This document shows positions 32,100 to 40,453 of a stretch of 64,000 nucleotides of DNA, one piece after another. This DNA comes from Ornithinimicrobium sediminis (GTDB lineage Bacteria; Actinomycetota; Actinomycetes; Actinomycetales; Dermatophilaceae). The notes under the pieces are model-generated. The model did not search any database. It was given only the letters and a program-made list of their open reading frames with translations, and was not told the DNA's origin. Positions within the stretch are counted from its first letter, which is position 1. The number at the start of each line of letters is the position of its first letter. The stretch lies in contig NZ_JAJSDQ010000003.1 in NCBI RefSeq assembly GCF_021272345.1, positions 372,001 to 436,000 of the forward strand. The letters run 5' to 3'. Both the position numbers and the translations under genes were made by a program.

Positions 32100-33731
32100 A
32101 TGACCACCCAGCCCCCCGACGGAGCCCAGCCGGGCGACTTCACCCCGGTGCCTGTGCTGTCCGCGGCCACCGCGGAGCGCTACCGCGTGCGCGTGCTGGA
32201 CCCCGTGACGGCCGTGCCGAAGGTCGGCGAGGACGGCGAGCCCGCCGGGCCCGCGCGCCCCACGGCATACGTGGGGGACACGCTCATGGTCAGAGGCCTG
32301 CCCGACGGCGCCCGCAGGGCGGTGCTGGACGAGCTGACCGCGCTCCTGGACGAGCTCGGTCTGGTCGGCGTCGTCGACGAGAGCCTCGACGAGCGCGTGC
32401 TGCGCGCAGCGGGCGACGACGAGAGCGCGCGGGGGATCCTCGACCGGCTCTGGGTCACCCCGGTGCGGCTCGAGCGCCGTCGTCCCACCGACGAGGAGAC
32501 CAAGCAGCGGCTCGCGGAGCAGGGGTACGAGCCGGAGCGCCACCCCGTCGACGCCTGGCCGGTGCTGCAGCATCTGCGCAGCCGGGGCCGCACCGCCGCC
32601 GAGGTGGAGCTCGACCATCTGGTGTCGGCCGCCCCGTACTGGCAGGGCGCCCCCTACTGGCAGGGCGCTCCGTACTGGCAGGGCGCTCCGTACTGGCAGG
32701 GTGCCGGCTCGCCCGAGTATGCGGTGCCGGGCACCGGAGGACGCGGCCCGGTCACCCTGGTCGTGGCCGACCCGGCCCTGCGGGCCCGCAAGGTCAAGCG
32801 GGCACCGGTCGTCGTCGTGGCCGACACCGCCATCGGCCCGCACCCGTGGTTCGAGAACCCGGACACGGTGCAGCGCGAGACCGAGGTGCTCGGCACCCTG
32901 CTCGGGGTCGACGGGCCCCTGAACCCCCTCGGCCCGCTGCCGCGCAACCCGCTGGACGGGTCCCTGGCCGCCTTCGCCGGGCACGGCACCTTCATCGCCG
33001 GCATCATCCGGCAGCAGTGCCCGGAGGCGCACATCATCGGCGTGCCGGTCATGTACGACGACGGCTACGTGCCCGAGGACCAGCTGATCCGCAACCTCGA
33101 CCTGCTGCTCGTCCGCCACGTCCGGGCCGTGCAGCAGGGCACCCCCGACGAGCTGCTGGACGTGCTCTCGCTGTCCCTGGGCTACTACCACGAGTCGCCC
33201 GAGGACGAGGACAGCGACGTCATGCTCGCCGACGTGCTGCGCGAGTTCGGCCGCTACGGCGTCGCCGTCGTGGCCGCTGCCGGCAACGACGCGACGGTGG
33301 CACCCTTCCACCCGGCCGCCTTCGCGCCCCAGCCGCCCGACTTCGACCCGGACTGTGTGCCGCTGGTCAGCGTCGGGTCGCTCAACCCGGACGGCAGGAC
33401 GGTGTCCTACTTCTGCAACGCCGGGCCGTGGGTGTCCTGCCAGCGCCTCGGCGCCAACCTGGTGAGCACCTTCCCGACCGACCTGGACGGCGACCGGCAG
33501 CCCAGCCACCGGATGCCCTACGGCACGTCCGTCCGCGCCTGCATCGACATGGACGACTTCTCCGGCGGCTTCGGCACCTGGAGCGGCACGTCCTTCGCTG
33601 CCCCTGTGCTGGCCGGCGAGCTCGCTGCCTGCCTGGTGGAGGACCCGCAGACTCCCGAGACCGACCGGAAGGCCGCAGTGCAGAGAGGTTGGGCCGCCGT
33701 GTCCCACGAGCTGCCGGGGTGGGTGCGATGA
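32100..33731 (+). CDS. subtilisin-like (S8) protease with APYWQG repeats and no signal peptide
   Basis: The 543-residue protein has no signal sequence or membrane segment, so it should act in the cytoplasm. Residues 1-170 are an uncharacterised mixed region; 178-201 are four tandem APYWQG units; the catalytic domain follows with Asp242 (VVADTAIG), His295 (GHGTFIAG), the oxyanion Asn396 (AAAGND) and Ser498 (SGTSFAAPV). It is probably a regulatory protease cutting a specific partner; the repeat may be a hinge, prodomain cleavage region or partner-binding element. The start follows AGGAAGG by eight bases. Its stop overlaps the sigma-factor start. Confidence 0.9.
   Translation: MTTQPPDGAQPGDFTPVPVLSAATAERYRVRVLDPVTAVPKVGEDGEPAGPARPTAYVGDTLMVRGLPDGARRAVLDELTALLDELGLVGVVDESLDERVLRAAGDDESARGILDRLWVTPVRLERRRPTDEETKQRLAEQGYEPERHPVDAWPVLQHLRSRGRTAAEVELDHLVSAAPYWQGAPYWQGAPYWQGAPYWQGAGSPEYAVPGTGGRGPVTLVVADPALRARKVKRAPVVVVADTAIGPHPWFENPDTVQRETEVLGTLLGVDGPLNPLGPLPRNPLDGSLAAFAGHGTFIAGIIRQQCPEAHIIGVPVMYDDGYVPEDQLIRNLDLLLVRHVRAVQQGTPDELLDVLSLSLGYYHESPEDEDSDVMLADVLREFGRYGVAVVAAAGNDATVAPFHPAAFAPQPPDFDPDCVPLVSVGSLNPDGRTVSYFCNAGPWVSCQRLGANLVSTFPTDLDGDRQPSHRMPYGTSVRACIDMDDFSGGFGTWSGTSFAAPVLAGELAACLVEDPQTPETDRKAAVQRGWAAVSHELPGWVR
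32631..32702 (+). repeat. four 18-base tandem units encoding APYWQG
   Basis: Four consecutive units differ only at silent positions (GCC/GCT for alanine, CCG/CCC for proline, GGC/GGT for glycine), so the peptide is conserved while the DNA has drifted. It lies between the N-terminal region and the catalytic domain of the subtilase. Confidence 0.95.
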
Positions 33732-34333
33732 ACGCCGAACCCGTCGAGAGCATGACCGACCGGGCCGCGGAGGCGTTCCGTGACTACCAGGAGGGCGCGG
33801 CCGAGCGCATGGCCGACCTGGTCGACCTGCTCACCCCCACCCTGTGGCACGTCGCCCGCGCCTGCCGGCTGGACCGGCAGAGCGCCGAGGACGTCGTGCA
33901 GGTCGCCTGGATGCGCCTGGTCGAGCACGCCGACGGCATCGAGGAGTCGCAGGCGATCGTCGCCTGGCTCGTCACGACCGTGCGCCGCGAGTCGTGGCGG
34001 GTCAGCAAGCAGGCCCAGCGGACCCGACCGGACGACTTCGAGGACGACCTCGACCCGCTCCAGGAGACCCTCGTGGGTCCCCGCCAGGCACCCGACCCTG
34101 CGGAGGTCGCCACGCTGGAGGACCGCCGGCGGCGGCTGTGGGAGCACATCGCCACGCTGACCCCTCGGTGCCAGCAGCTCCTGCGGATCATCTGCTTCGC
34201 GGAGAGCCCCAACTACGCCGCGATCTCCCAGGATCTCGGTATGCCGGTCGGATCGATCGGCCCCACCCGTGGCCGTTGCCTCGCCACCCTGCGCAAGGCC
34301 CTTCTCAGCGACCCGCATTGGAGCGCATCATGA
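33728..34333 (+). CDS. ECF-like RNA polymerase sigma factor
   Basis: The 201-residue protein has region 2 near residues 30-90 (LTPTLWHVARACRLDRQSAEDVVQVAWMRL) and region 4 from about 130 (LWEHIATLTPRCQQLLRIICFAESPNYAAISQDLGMPVGSIGPTRGRCLATLRKAL). It should direct RNA polymerase to a dedicated promoter set. No zinc-type anti-sigma factor is adjacent; instead it sits between a subtilase and a CHAT protease gene, and overlaps both flanking genes by ATGA, implying a fixed ratio. Control by proteolysis is a plausible inference. Confidence 0.9.
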   Translation: MNAEPVESMTDRAAEAFRDYQEGAAERMADLVDLLTPTLWHVARACRLDRQSAEDVVQVAWMRLVEHADGIEESQAIVAWLVTTVRRESWRVSKQAQRTRPDDFEDDLDPLQETLVGPRQAPDPAEVATLEDRRRRLWEHIATLTPRCQQLLRIICFAESPNYAAISQDLGMPVGSIGPTRGRCLATLRKALLSDPHWSAS

Positions 34334-34821
34334 GCGAGCACCTCATCGAGGAACCGATGGACGACATCGACCGCACGATCCTCCGGGAGATGCGCGGGAT
34401 GTACGAGGCGGTGGACGCCCCGCCTGCGGACCTCGCCGAGCGCGTGAAGTTCGCTCTCACGCTCGCGGCGCTCGAGGCCGAGGTGGCCCACCTGCAGGAG
34501 CTGTCGACCGTGGACGTGCGCAGCGAGCAGACGTACGCCACCACCGACACGCTCACCTTCACGAGCAGCTCGACCAGTCTCATGGTGACGGTCGGTCCGG
34601 ACGTCGGTGCGACCGGCGCAGACCTGCTGCGGGTGGACGGCTGGATGACCGGTAGCGGTGTCGTCGTCGAGCTCAGCGTGGGCACCGAGCGTCACCCCGC
34701 CACCTCTGATGCCAACGGTCGGCTCGTGTGGGAAGGTGTGCCGCGTGGACGCGCACGATTCCTCATCCACCCCGCCTCGGAAGGAGCCCGACCCGTCGTC
34801 ACACCGACGATCGAGCTCTGA
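34330..34821 (+). CDS. small protein with helical N-terminus and beta-sandwich C-terminus
   Basis: The 163-residue protein has a charged helical part (residues 10-60, with DIDRTILREMRGMYEAVDAPP and a possible coiled coil at ALEAEVAHLQEL), then a beta-rich part whose end (SDANGRLVWEGVPRGRARFLI) resembles carboxypeptidase-regulatory or transthyretin-like domains. I recognise no named family. It has no signal peptide. Position after the sigma factor makes an anti-sigma or adaptor role possible; this is conjecture. Its last 77 bases overlap the start of the CHAT gene. Confidence 0.75.
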   Translation: MSEHLIEEPMDDIDRTILREMRGMYEAVDAPPADLAERVKFALTLAALEAEVAHLQELSTVDVRSEQTYATTDTLTFTSSSTSLMVTVGPDVGATGADLLRVDGWMTGSGVVVELSVGTERHPATSDANGRLVWEGVPRGRARFLIHPASEGARPVVTPTIEL

Positions 34822-37444
34822 CGCGGGTCGCGGGTCCGCTCCGCATGACGCGTCGTCCCCCACCGGTGACGTCGGCACCACCCTCCTGGAGTCCGCACGG
34901 ACCCAGCTGGACGACGCGCGACAGGCGGTCACCGACTACCGCACCGCCGAGGCCGCTGCCCTGCTGGACCGTCTGGGCGACACGCTCGACCAAGCCGCCC
35001 GCGGGGCCGGCGACGCCGCACACGACGAGGTCGAGGAGCTCCGGCTGCGAGCCGACCTGACCAGGGCCTGGATCACCTTCGAGGAGTCCGGGCTGCAGGA
35101 GGTCACCGAGGACCTCGCGGCCGTGCGGGGCGACTGCCTGAGCGCCGGACGCCCCGACCTGGCCGGGCTGGCGGACATGCAGCTCGGGCTGGTGCGAGCC
35201 CGCAGCGGGGACTTCGAGGGTGCGCTCGCGGCCATGCGCGACGCCGAGGCCGGACGCGCGCACATGGAGCTGCAGGACCAGGCACGGCTGCTGCTCAACC
35301 GGGGCGCCCTCGCCCTCCAGGTCATGCAGCTTGACCAGGCCAACGACGACCTGGGCGACGCCGCCGAGCTGGGCACCCAGGCAGGGCTGGGCGGCCTGGC
35401 GCTGAAGTCGCTGCACAACCAGGGCTACGTCGAGTTCCTGCGCGGCAACCTGCCGCGGGCACTGGCGCTCATGGAGCAGGCCGACGCCATGGACGAGGAC
35501 GTCGAGCGCGGCGTCGGCCACCTCGACCGTGCCCGGGTGCTGCTCGAGGCCGGCCTGGTGGACGAGGCGCACGAGGCCCTGCTGGAGGCCGCGCGCCTGT
35601 CCGCCGAGGCCGGGGGCCAGCACGACCTGGGCGAGATCGAGCTGGACCTGGCCAGGGTCGACCTGCTCCAGGGACGTCCGGCGGCCGCAGCCCGCCGCGC
35701 CTCGGACGCGGGCCGGCGCTTCCGGGAGCGGCGGGAGGACGGCTGGCATCGGGCCGCCCAGCTGCTGGAGCTCGAGGCGCTCGCGCTGGAGTCGGCGTCC
35801 GCCCCGCGGCGGGCACGGCTGGCGGGCTCGCTGTCGCACGACGCTGCCGCCAGCGGCGACCAGGGGCTCGTGCGCCGGGCAGCCCTGGTGCAGGCCGAGG
35901 CGCTGGTCGACCAGGAACGGCCCGCGCAGGCACAGGAGGCCTTCGCCGGTGCCCGGCCGCTGCTGCGCTCGCCCCACCTGGGCACCCGGCTGCACGCGCG
36001 CTTCGTGGCGGCCCGCATCGACGTGGCCTCCGAGCGCCAGGCCTCGGCGATCCGTGGCCTGCGCCGCGCGGCCGACGACCTCGGGGCGGCCCAGCGCCAG
36101 GTCGCCGGGCTCGACCTGCGCACGGCCATGGCGGTGCACGGCCGCCGGCTGGGCGCCCTGGACCTCGACCTGGCGGTGGCCAGCGGGTCCGCGGCACGGG
36201 TGCTCACCCGCACCGAGGTCTGGCGCGACGTCGTCCGGTCGCTGCCGCCCCTGCGCCCGGCCGCAGACCCCCGCAAGGCCGAGCTGGTCAGCCGCCTGAG
36301 GCGGCTGCGCGAGGACCTGCGCACCGCACCGCCCGGGGCCGACACGTCGAGCCTCAGGCGCGACCTGCGGGCCGTCGAGCGGCAGGTCCGCGAGCTGGAC
36401 TGGGCCACCGAGGCCTCCGCGCCGGCCGAGACCTCACGCGGGCCGCTCTCGACCCCGGGCATCCGTGAGGCCGTCGCGACCTCGGGCGCGACCATGCTGT
36501 CCTTCTTCGGTCGGGGAGGTGACCTGTATGCCGTGCTCGTCGCGCCGTCCGGCCGGCTGTCCCTGCACCTCGTCGGTCCGGCGGCAGGGGTCGAGAGCGC
36601 GGTGCGCGGCACGCAGAGCGACCTGGGAGCCGCGGCCCGGGTGCCGGCGAACAGCCCGCTGCGCTCGGCCGTCGCGGCCTCGCTGCTGGACGGTCTGCGG
36701 CGGCTCGACGAGGTGCTGCTCGCGCCGGTGACCGCGGCCGGCCTGGAGGACGGGCCCCTGGTGCTCGTGCCGACCGCCCCGCTCACCGCCATGCCCTGGG
36801 GCATGCTCCCCAGCCGCCGCGGCCGGCCCACGACGGTGGCGCGCTCGGCCACGATGTGGGCGCAGCGACATACCTGCCTGCCCGGGGCGCCTCGGGTCAC
36901 GGCGCTGGCCGGGCCGGACGTGCCGCTCGCCGACGAGGAGGTCCGGGCCGTGGCGGCGACCTGGGGCGAGGGTGCCGCCACCCTGTTGGCGCAGGACGCG
37001 CGCGCCGAGCACCTCGTGCCGGCCCTGGTCGGCTCCGACATCGTGCACGTCGCCGCGCACGGCGAGCACCACGCCCAGAACCCGCTGTTCTCCAGCCTCC
37101 GGCTGGGGGACGGTCCGGCCTTCGCCCACGAGCTGGAGGGCCAGCGGCTGCGCTCCTCGCACGTGGTGCTGTCGGCCTGTGAGGGCGGTCGGATCAGCGT
37201 GCGCCCGGGCAACGAGTCGCTCGGGATGGCCGCCAGCCTGCTGGCACTGGGGGTGACGACGGTCGTGGCCCCGGTCAACGCGCTGCCGGACCACCTGGCC
37301 CACGCGACCATGACGCGCTACCACGCCGAGCTCACCCGTGGCGTGGACGCCGCCACGGCCCTGGCGACGGCCACCGCCGACGGCGACCTGCTCGCCGGGT
37401 CGTTCAGCTGCTTCGGCTCGACCTGGCAGTGCCTGGCGCAGTGA
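34745..37444 (+). CDS. TPR-CHAT caspase-like protease
   Basis: The 899-residue protein has a low-complexity start, then about 550 residues of helical hairpins with TPR character (for example ALLDRLGDTLDQAARG, ALAAMRDAEAGRAHMELQ, ARVLLEAGLVDEAHEALLEAARL), and from about 610 a CHAT domain. The catalytic dyad is His772 in HVAAHGEHH and Cys812 in LSACEGG. CHAT proteases are separase/caspase relatives found in signalling, defence and cell-death systems (for example the TPR-CHAT partner of the type III-E CRISPR effector). The GTG at 34745 with GGAAGG upstream is preferred; GTG 34736 is possible. It ends the operon. Confidence 0.88.
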   Translation: MDAHDSSSTPPRKEPDPSSHRRSSSDAGRGSAPHDASSPTGDVGTTLLESARTQLDDARQAVTDYRTAEAAALLDRLGDTLDQAARGAGDAAHDEVEELRLRADLTRAWITFEESGLQEVTEDLAAVRGDCLSAGRPDLAGLADMQLGLVRARSGDFEGALAAMRDAEAGRAHMELQDQARLLLNRGALALQVMQLDQANDDLGDAAELGTQAGLGGLALKSLHNQGYVEFLRGNLPRALALMEQADAMDEDVERGVGHLDRARVLLEAGLVDEAHEALLEAARLSAEAGGQHDLGEIELDLARVDLLQGRPAAAARRASDAGRRFRERREDGWHRAAQLLELEALALESASAPRRARLAGSLSHDAAASGDQGLVRRAALVQAEALVDQERPAQAQEAFAGARPLLRSPHLGTRLHARFVAARIDVASERQASAIRGLRRAADDLGAAQRQVAGLDLRTAMAVHGRRLGALDLDLAVASGSAARVLTRTEVWRDVVRSLPPLRPAADPRKAELVSRLRRLREDLRTAPPGADTSSLRRDLRAVERQVRELDWATEASAPAETSRGPLSTPGIREAVATSGATMLSFFGRGGDLYAVLVAPSGRLSLHLVGPAAGVESAVRGTQSDLGAAARVPANSPLRSAVAASLLDGLRRLDEVLLAPVTAAGLEDGPLVLVPTAPLTAMPWGMLPSRRGRPTTVARSATMWAQRHTCLPGAPRVTALAGPDVPLADEEVRAVAATWGEGAATLLAQDARAEHLVPALVGSDIVHVAAHGEHHAQNPLFSSLRLGDGPAFAHELEGQRLRSSHVVLSACEGGRISVRPGNESLGMAASLLALGVTTVVAPVNALPDHLAHATMTRYHAELTRGVDAATALATATADGDLLAGSFSCFGSTWQCLAQ

Positions 37445-37494
37445 CCCGCCGCGCGCCGGCCGACCCAGGCCGCTGACGCCGGTGCCCGGTCGGG

Positions 37495-38889
37495 TCAGCC
37501 GGGCTTGGGCGCCCCGGGGCGGGCGTAGCGCACCCAGGTGATGCCGATGCACAGCACGGCGTAGACCGCGCCGATGACGTAGAAGGTCACCGGGCTCATC
37601 AGCGTGAGGCCGACCCCGAAGATGAACGGGCCGAAGGCCGCGATCGCCGCCGTCCAGCCGATCACGCCGCCGGCCTGCCGGCGCTCGAAGATCATCGGCA
37701 TCTGCTTGAAGGTGGAGGCGTTGCCGATGCCGCTGAACAGGAAGATCAGCAGCATGCCCCAGAGGAAGCGGGTGAAGCCCCCCGACAGCGCGTCGGCCGA
37801 GCTGAGGTCCGGGGTCAGCGCAGGGATCGTGAACAGGATCGAGGCGAGGATGCCGACCCCGGAGATCAGCGTCCAGACGGCGCCGCCCATCCGGTCGGTC
37901 AGCGGGGAGAAGAGCACGCGGGCGCCGGCCCCGACGAGGGCACCGAGGAACACGTAGGACGCGGCCTGGGGCACGTCGTAGCCGCTCACCAGCACCTCGG
38001 CGGTCTGCCCGGTGCCGCTGACGATGGCCGCGTTGCCCTCGCCGTAGAGGTTGGTCATGAGCAGGCCGAACTGCGCGGCCAACCCCGAGAAGGTGCCGAA
38101 GGTCATGATGTAGAGCATGGTCATCAGCCAGGTGTCGACGTTGCCGAAGATGTCGAACTGCTGGCGGATGTTGGCCGTCACCGGCACCGACTTGAGGAAC
38201 ATCCACGCGATGATCGCGCCACCGACGATGAACGGGACCCAGAAGAAGGCGGCGTTCTGGTACCAGACCTCGCGGTTCTCGCCGCCGGCCACCACCATCG
38301 GCTGCGAGCTGCCGAGGAAGCCGAGCATCCCGAAGCCGATGAGCCACGGGGTGAGCAGCTGCACCACCGAGACCCCGAAGTTGCCCAGCCCGGCCTGCAG
38401 GCCCAGCGCAGTGCCCTGCTTGCGCTTGGGGAAGAAGTAGGAGGTGCTGGGCATGAAGCCGGAGAAGGCGCCGCCGCCGACGCCGGCCAGGAAGGCCAGC
38501 ACCATGAGCTCCCAGTAGGGGGCGGTCGGCTCCTGCACACGCACACCCCAGCCGACGACGGGGAAGAGGAACAGGACCGTGGTGAGCGTCACCATCTTGC
38601 GGGTGCCGATCATCGGCGGCAGCACCATCCAGATGATGCGCATGAACCCGGCGGCCAGCCCGGGCATGGCCGCCATCCAGTAGAGCTGGGCCTGGCTGAA
38701 GCTGTAGCCCAGCGCGTTGAGCTTGGGGATGATCGCACTGGGCAGGAACCAGGTGATGAACGCCAGGGTCAGGCAGAACGTCGTGATCCACAGTGTCCGC
38801 CAGGCGACGGCGCTGTCCCAGGTCTCCTCGTTCTCGGGGTCCCAGTCCTGCAGCCACTCGCCACCGGTGCGAGACGTCGTCGAGCTCAT
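37495..38889 (-). CDS. NarK-type nitrate/nitrite transporter (second copy)
   Basis: The 464-residue protein of the major facilitator superfamily has 12 hydrophobic segments. The nitrate-family signature GVGGGAFSGFMPSTSYFFPKRKQGTALG and the later motif GIGNASTFKQMPMIFERRQAGGVIGWTAAIAAFGPF are clear, with conserved arginine/glycine loops. It moves nitrate in, or exchanges nitrate for nitrite. The ATG overlaps the stop of the upstream narK-like gene. The pair resembles the NarK1/NarK2 arrangement known from denitrifiers, but as separate genes. Confidence 0.92.
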   Translation of the reverse strand: MSSTTSRTGGEWLQDWDPENEETWDSAVAWRTLWITTFCLTLAFITWFLPSAIIPKLNALGYSFSQAQLYWMAAMPGLAAGFMRIIWMVLPPMIGTRKMVTLTTVLFLFPVVGWGVRVQEPTAPYWELMVLAFLAGVGGGAFSGFMPSTSYFFPKRKQGTALGLQAGLGNFGVSVVQLLTPWLIGFGMLGFLGSSQPMVVAGGENREVWYQNAAFFWVPFIVGGAIIAWMFLKSVPVTANIRQQFDIFGNVDTWLMTMLYIMTFGTFSGLAAQFGLLMTNLYGEGNAAIVSGTGQTAEVLVSGYDVPQAASYVFLGALVGAGARVLFSPLTDRMGGAVWTLISGVGILASILFTIPALTPDLSSADALSGGFTRFLWGMLLIFLFSGIGNASTFKQMPMIFERRQAGGVIGWTAAIAAFGPFIFGVGLTLMSPVTFYVIGAVYAVLCIGITWVRYARPGAPKPG

Positions 38890-40301
38890 GGGCGTGACTC
38901 CTCGAGGGTGCGGTCGGTCCCGGTCCCGGTGCCGGGGTCCCCGGCCGCGGTGCCGCTGTCGGTGTGGTCCTGGCCCTCGAGCCGCTCCAGCTGCCCGGAG
39001 AGCTCGGGGGCCTGGGTGTGCAGCATGTGCACGACGGTCCAGTGCATCCAGCCCAGGCAGATGGCCGTCAGGACGAACAGGACGAAGAAGGTGCTGGTCG
39101 GGAAGCCGGACCACTCCTTGGTGTAGGCGAACAGGGGCGGCAGGAAGAAGCCGCCCAGGCCGCCGAGCATGCCCACCAGGCCGCCGACGGCGCCGACGTC
39201 GCGAGGGAAGTACTCCGGGATGTGCTTGTAGACCGCGGCCTTGCCGACGCCCATCGCGCACCCCAGGAGGAACACCAGCACGACGAACGGCACCAGGGTC
39301 ATGGTGTAGGCGAGGTGCTCGGTCTGGGTGCCGTCGGCCTGGTTGATGACGATGAAGCCGTTGGGCATCATCAGGATGCCCGTCGTGAGGAGCATGACGA
39401 CGAAGGTGCCGTACATCGAGCTGCGGGCGCCCCACTTGTCGGAGAACCAGCCGCCGAGCGGCCGTAGCAGCGAGGCCGGGAAGATGAAGGTGGCGGTGAG
39501 CAGGCCGGCCGTCGTCAGCGAGACGTCGAAGTTGTCGATGTAGTAGATCGGCAGCCAGGCCGCCAGGGCCACGTAGGCACCGAAGACAGCGGCGTAGTAG
39601 AGGCTGAACCGCCACACCCTGACCTGCTTGAGCGGCTGCAGCCGCTCCCTCAGCGAGCGCCCGGCGCCCGGCACCCGGTCGTGCCGCGGGGTGAGCGTCC
39701 AGGTCAGCACCGCGAGCAGCACCAGCAGCAGGGCGTAGATGACCGGGACGAGCCGCCAGCCGCCCTCGATGCCGAGGACGAACGTCATACCCGCCGTCCC
39801 TGCGATGAGCGGCGGGCCGATGAACTTGGTGACGGACGCGCCGACGTTGCCGGCACCGAAGATGCCCAGGGCCAGCCCCTGCCGCTCGCGCGGGGTCCAC
39901 GCGGAGTTCCACGCGATGCCGGCAGTGAAGGAGTTGCCGGCGAAGCCGACGAGGAAGGCCAGCACCAGCAGCACGGCGTAGCTCTCGGCCAGCGACACCA
40001 GGTAGGACGCGACCGCCGTCGCGGCCAGCAGCACGGTCATCACCTTGCGCCCGCCGAAGCGGTCGGCCAGCATGCCCGCCGGCAGACGCCACATGGAGCC
40101 GTTGAGCACGGCCACGGCGATGACCCAGGAGAGCTGCACCTCGGAAAGGCCGAACTCCTCGGAGATGGGCTTGCCCAGGATGCCGAACATGAGCCACACG
40201 GCGAACATGACGGTGAAGGCGATGGTCGACAGGGTGAGGACCCGCGTGGCCCCCCCGGTCTGGTCCGACGTCTCGTCGGACACCCGGTCGGAAGAAGTCA
40301 T
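38886..40301 (-). CDS. narK: NarK-type nitrate/nitrite transporter (first copy)
   Basis: The 471-residue transporter has 12 predicted helices and the signatures LAFLVGFAGNSFTAGIAWNSAW, RPLGGWFSDKWGARS and VYKHIPEYFPRDVGAVGGLVGMLGGLGGFFLPP. It should import nitrate for respiration. The ATG at 40299-40301 lies just after GAGGGTG and is preferred; an ATG at 40316 starts inside the inverted repeat and lacks a ribosome site. It is divergent from the regulator and narGHJI, with a shared control region. Confidence 0.92.
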   Translation of the reverse strand: MTSSDRVSDETSDQTGGATRVLTLSTIAFTVMFAVWLMFGILGKPISEEFGLSEVQLSWVIAVAVLNGSMWRLPAGMLADRFGGRKVMTVLLAATAVASYLVSLAESYAVLLVLAFLVGFAGNSFTAGIAWNSAWTPRERQGLALGIFGAGNVGASVTKFIGPPLIAGTAGMTFVLGIEGGWRLVPVIYALLLVLLAVLTWTLTPRHDRVPGAGRSLRERLQPLKQVRVWRFSLYYAAVFGAYVALAAWLPIYYIDNFDVSLTTAGLLTATFIFPASLLRPLGGWFSDKWGARSSMYGTFVVMLLTTGILMMPNGFIVINQADGTQTEHLAYTMTLVPFVVLVFLLGCAMGVGKAAVYKHIPEYFPRDVGAVGGLVGMLGGLGGFFLPPLFAYTKEWSGFPTSTFFVLFVLTAICLGWMHWTVVHMLHTQAPELSGQLERLEGQDHTDSGTAAGDPGTGTGTDRTLEESRP

Positions 40302-40313
40302 TTCACCCTCAAT

Positions 40314-40443
40314 CATTTAAGGGAGAGCAGTCCACTAAAGGACCCCAACGCGGGAGACGCTACACCCCGGAAAGGCTGCTGCGCACCCCTTGCGGGACGT
40401 CAGGCGATGCGGTCTACTGGCGAGGACTGCGGTCCTTTAAATG
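40314..40443. promoter_or_regulatory. divergent nar control region with 20-base inverted repeats
   Basis: CATTTAAGGGAGAGCAGTCC (40314-40333) matches the reverse complement of 40424-40443 at 17 of 20 bases, and TAAAGGACC occurs again at 40336-40344. The arms lie against the narK and regulator starts. They are likely operator sites for the adjacent ArsR-type regulator or another nitrate/oxygen regulator. The region is locally AT-rich compared with its surroundings. Confidence 0.7.
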
Positions 40444-40453
40444 GGAGTCGAGG

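Noticed and set aside
32631-32702. Tandem repeat considered as a CRISPR-like or minisatellite element
   Set aside because: There are no spacers, and the units are in frame and vary only silently within a coding gene.
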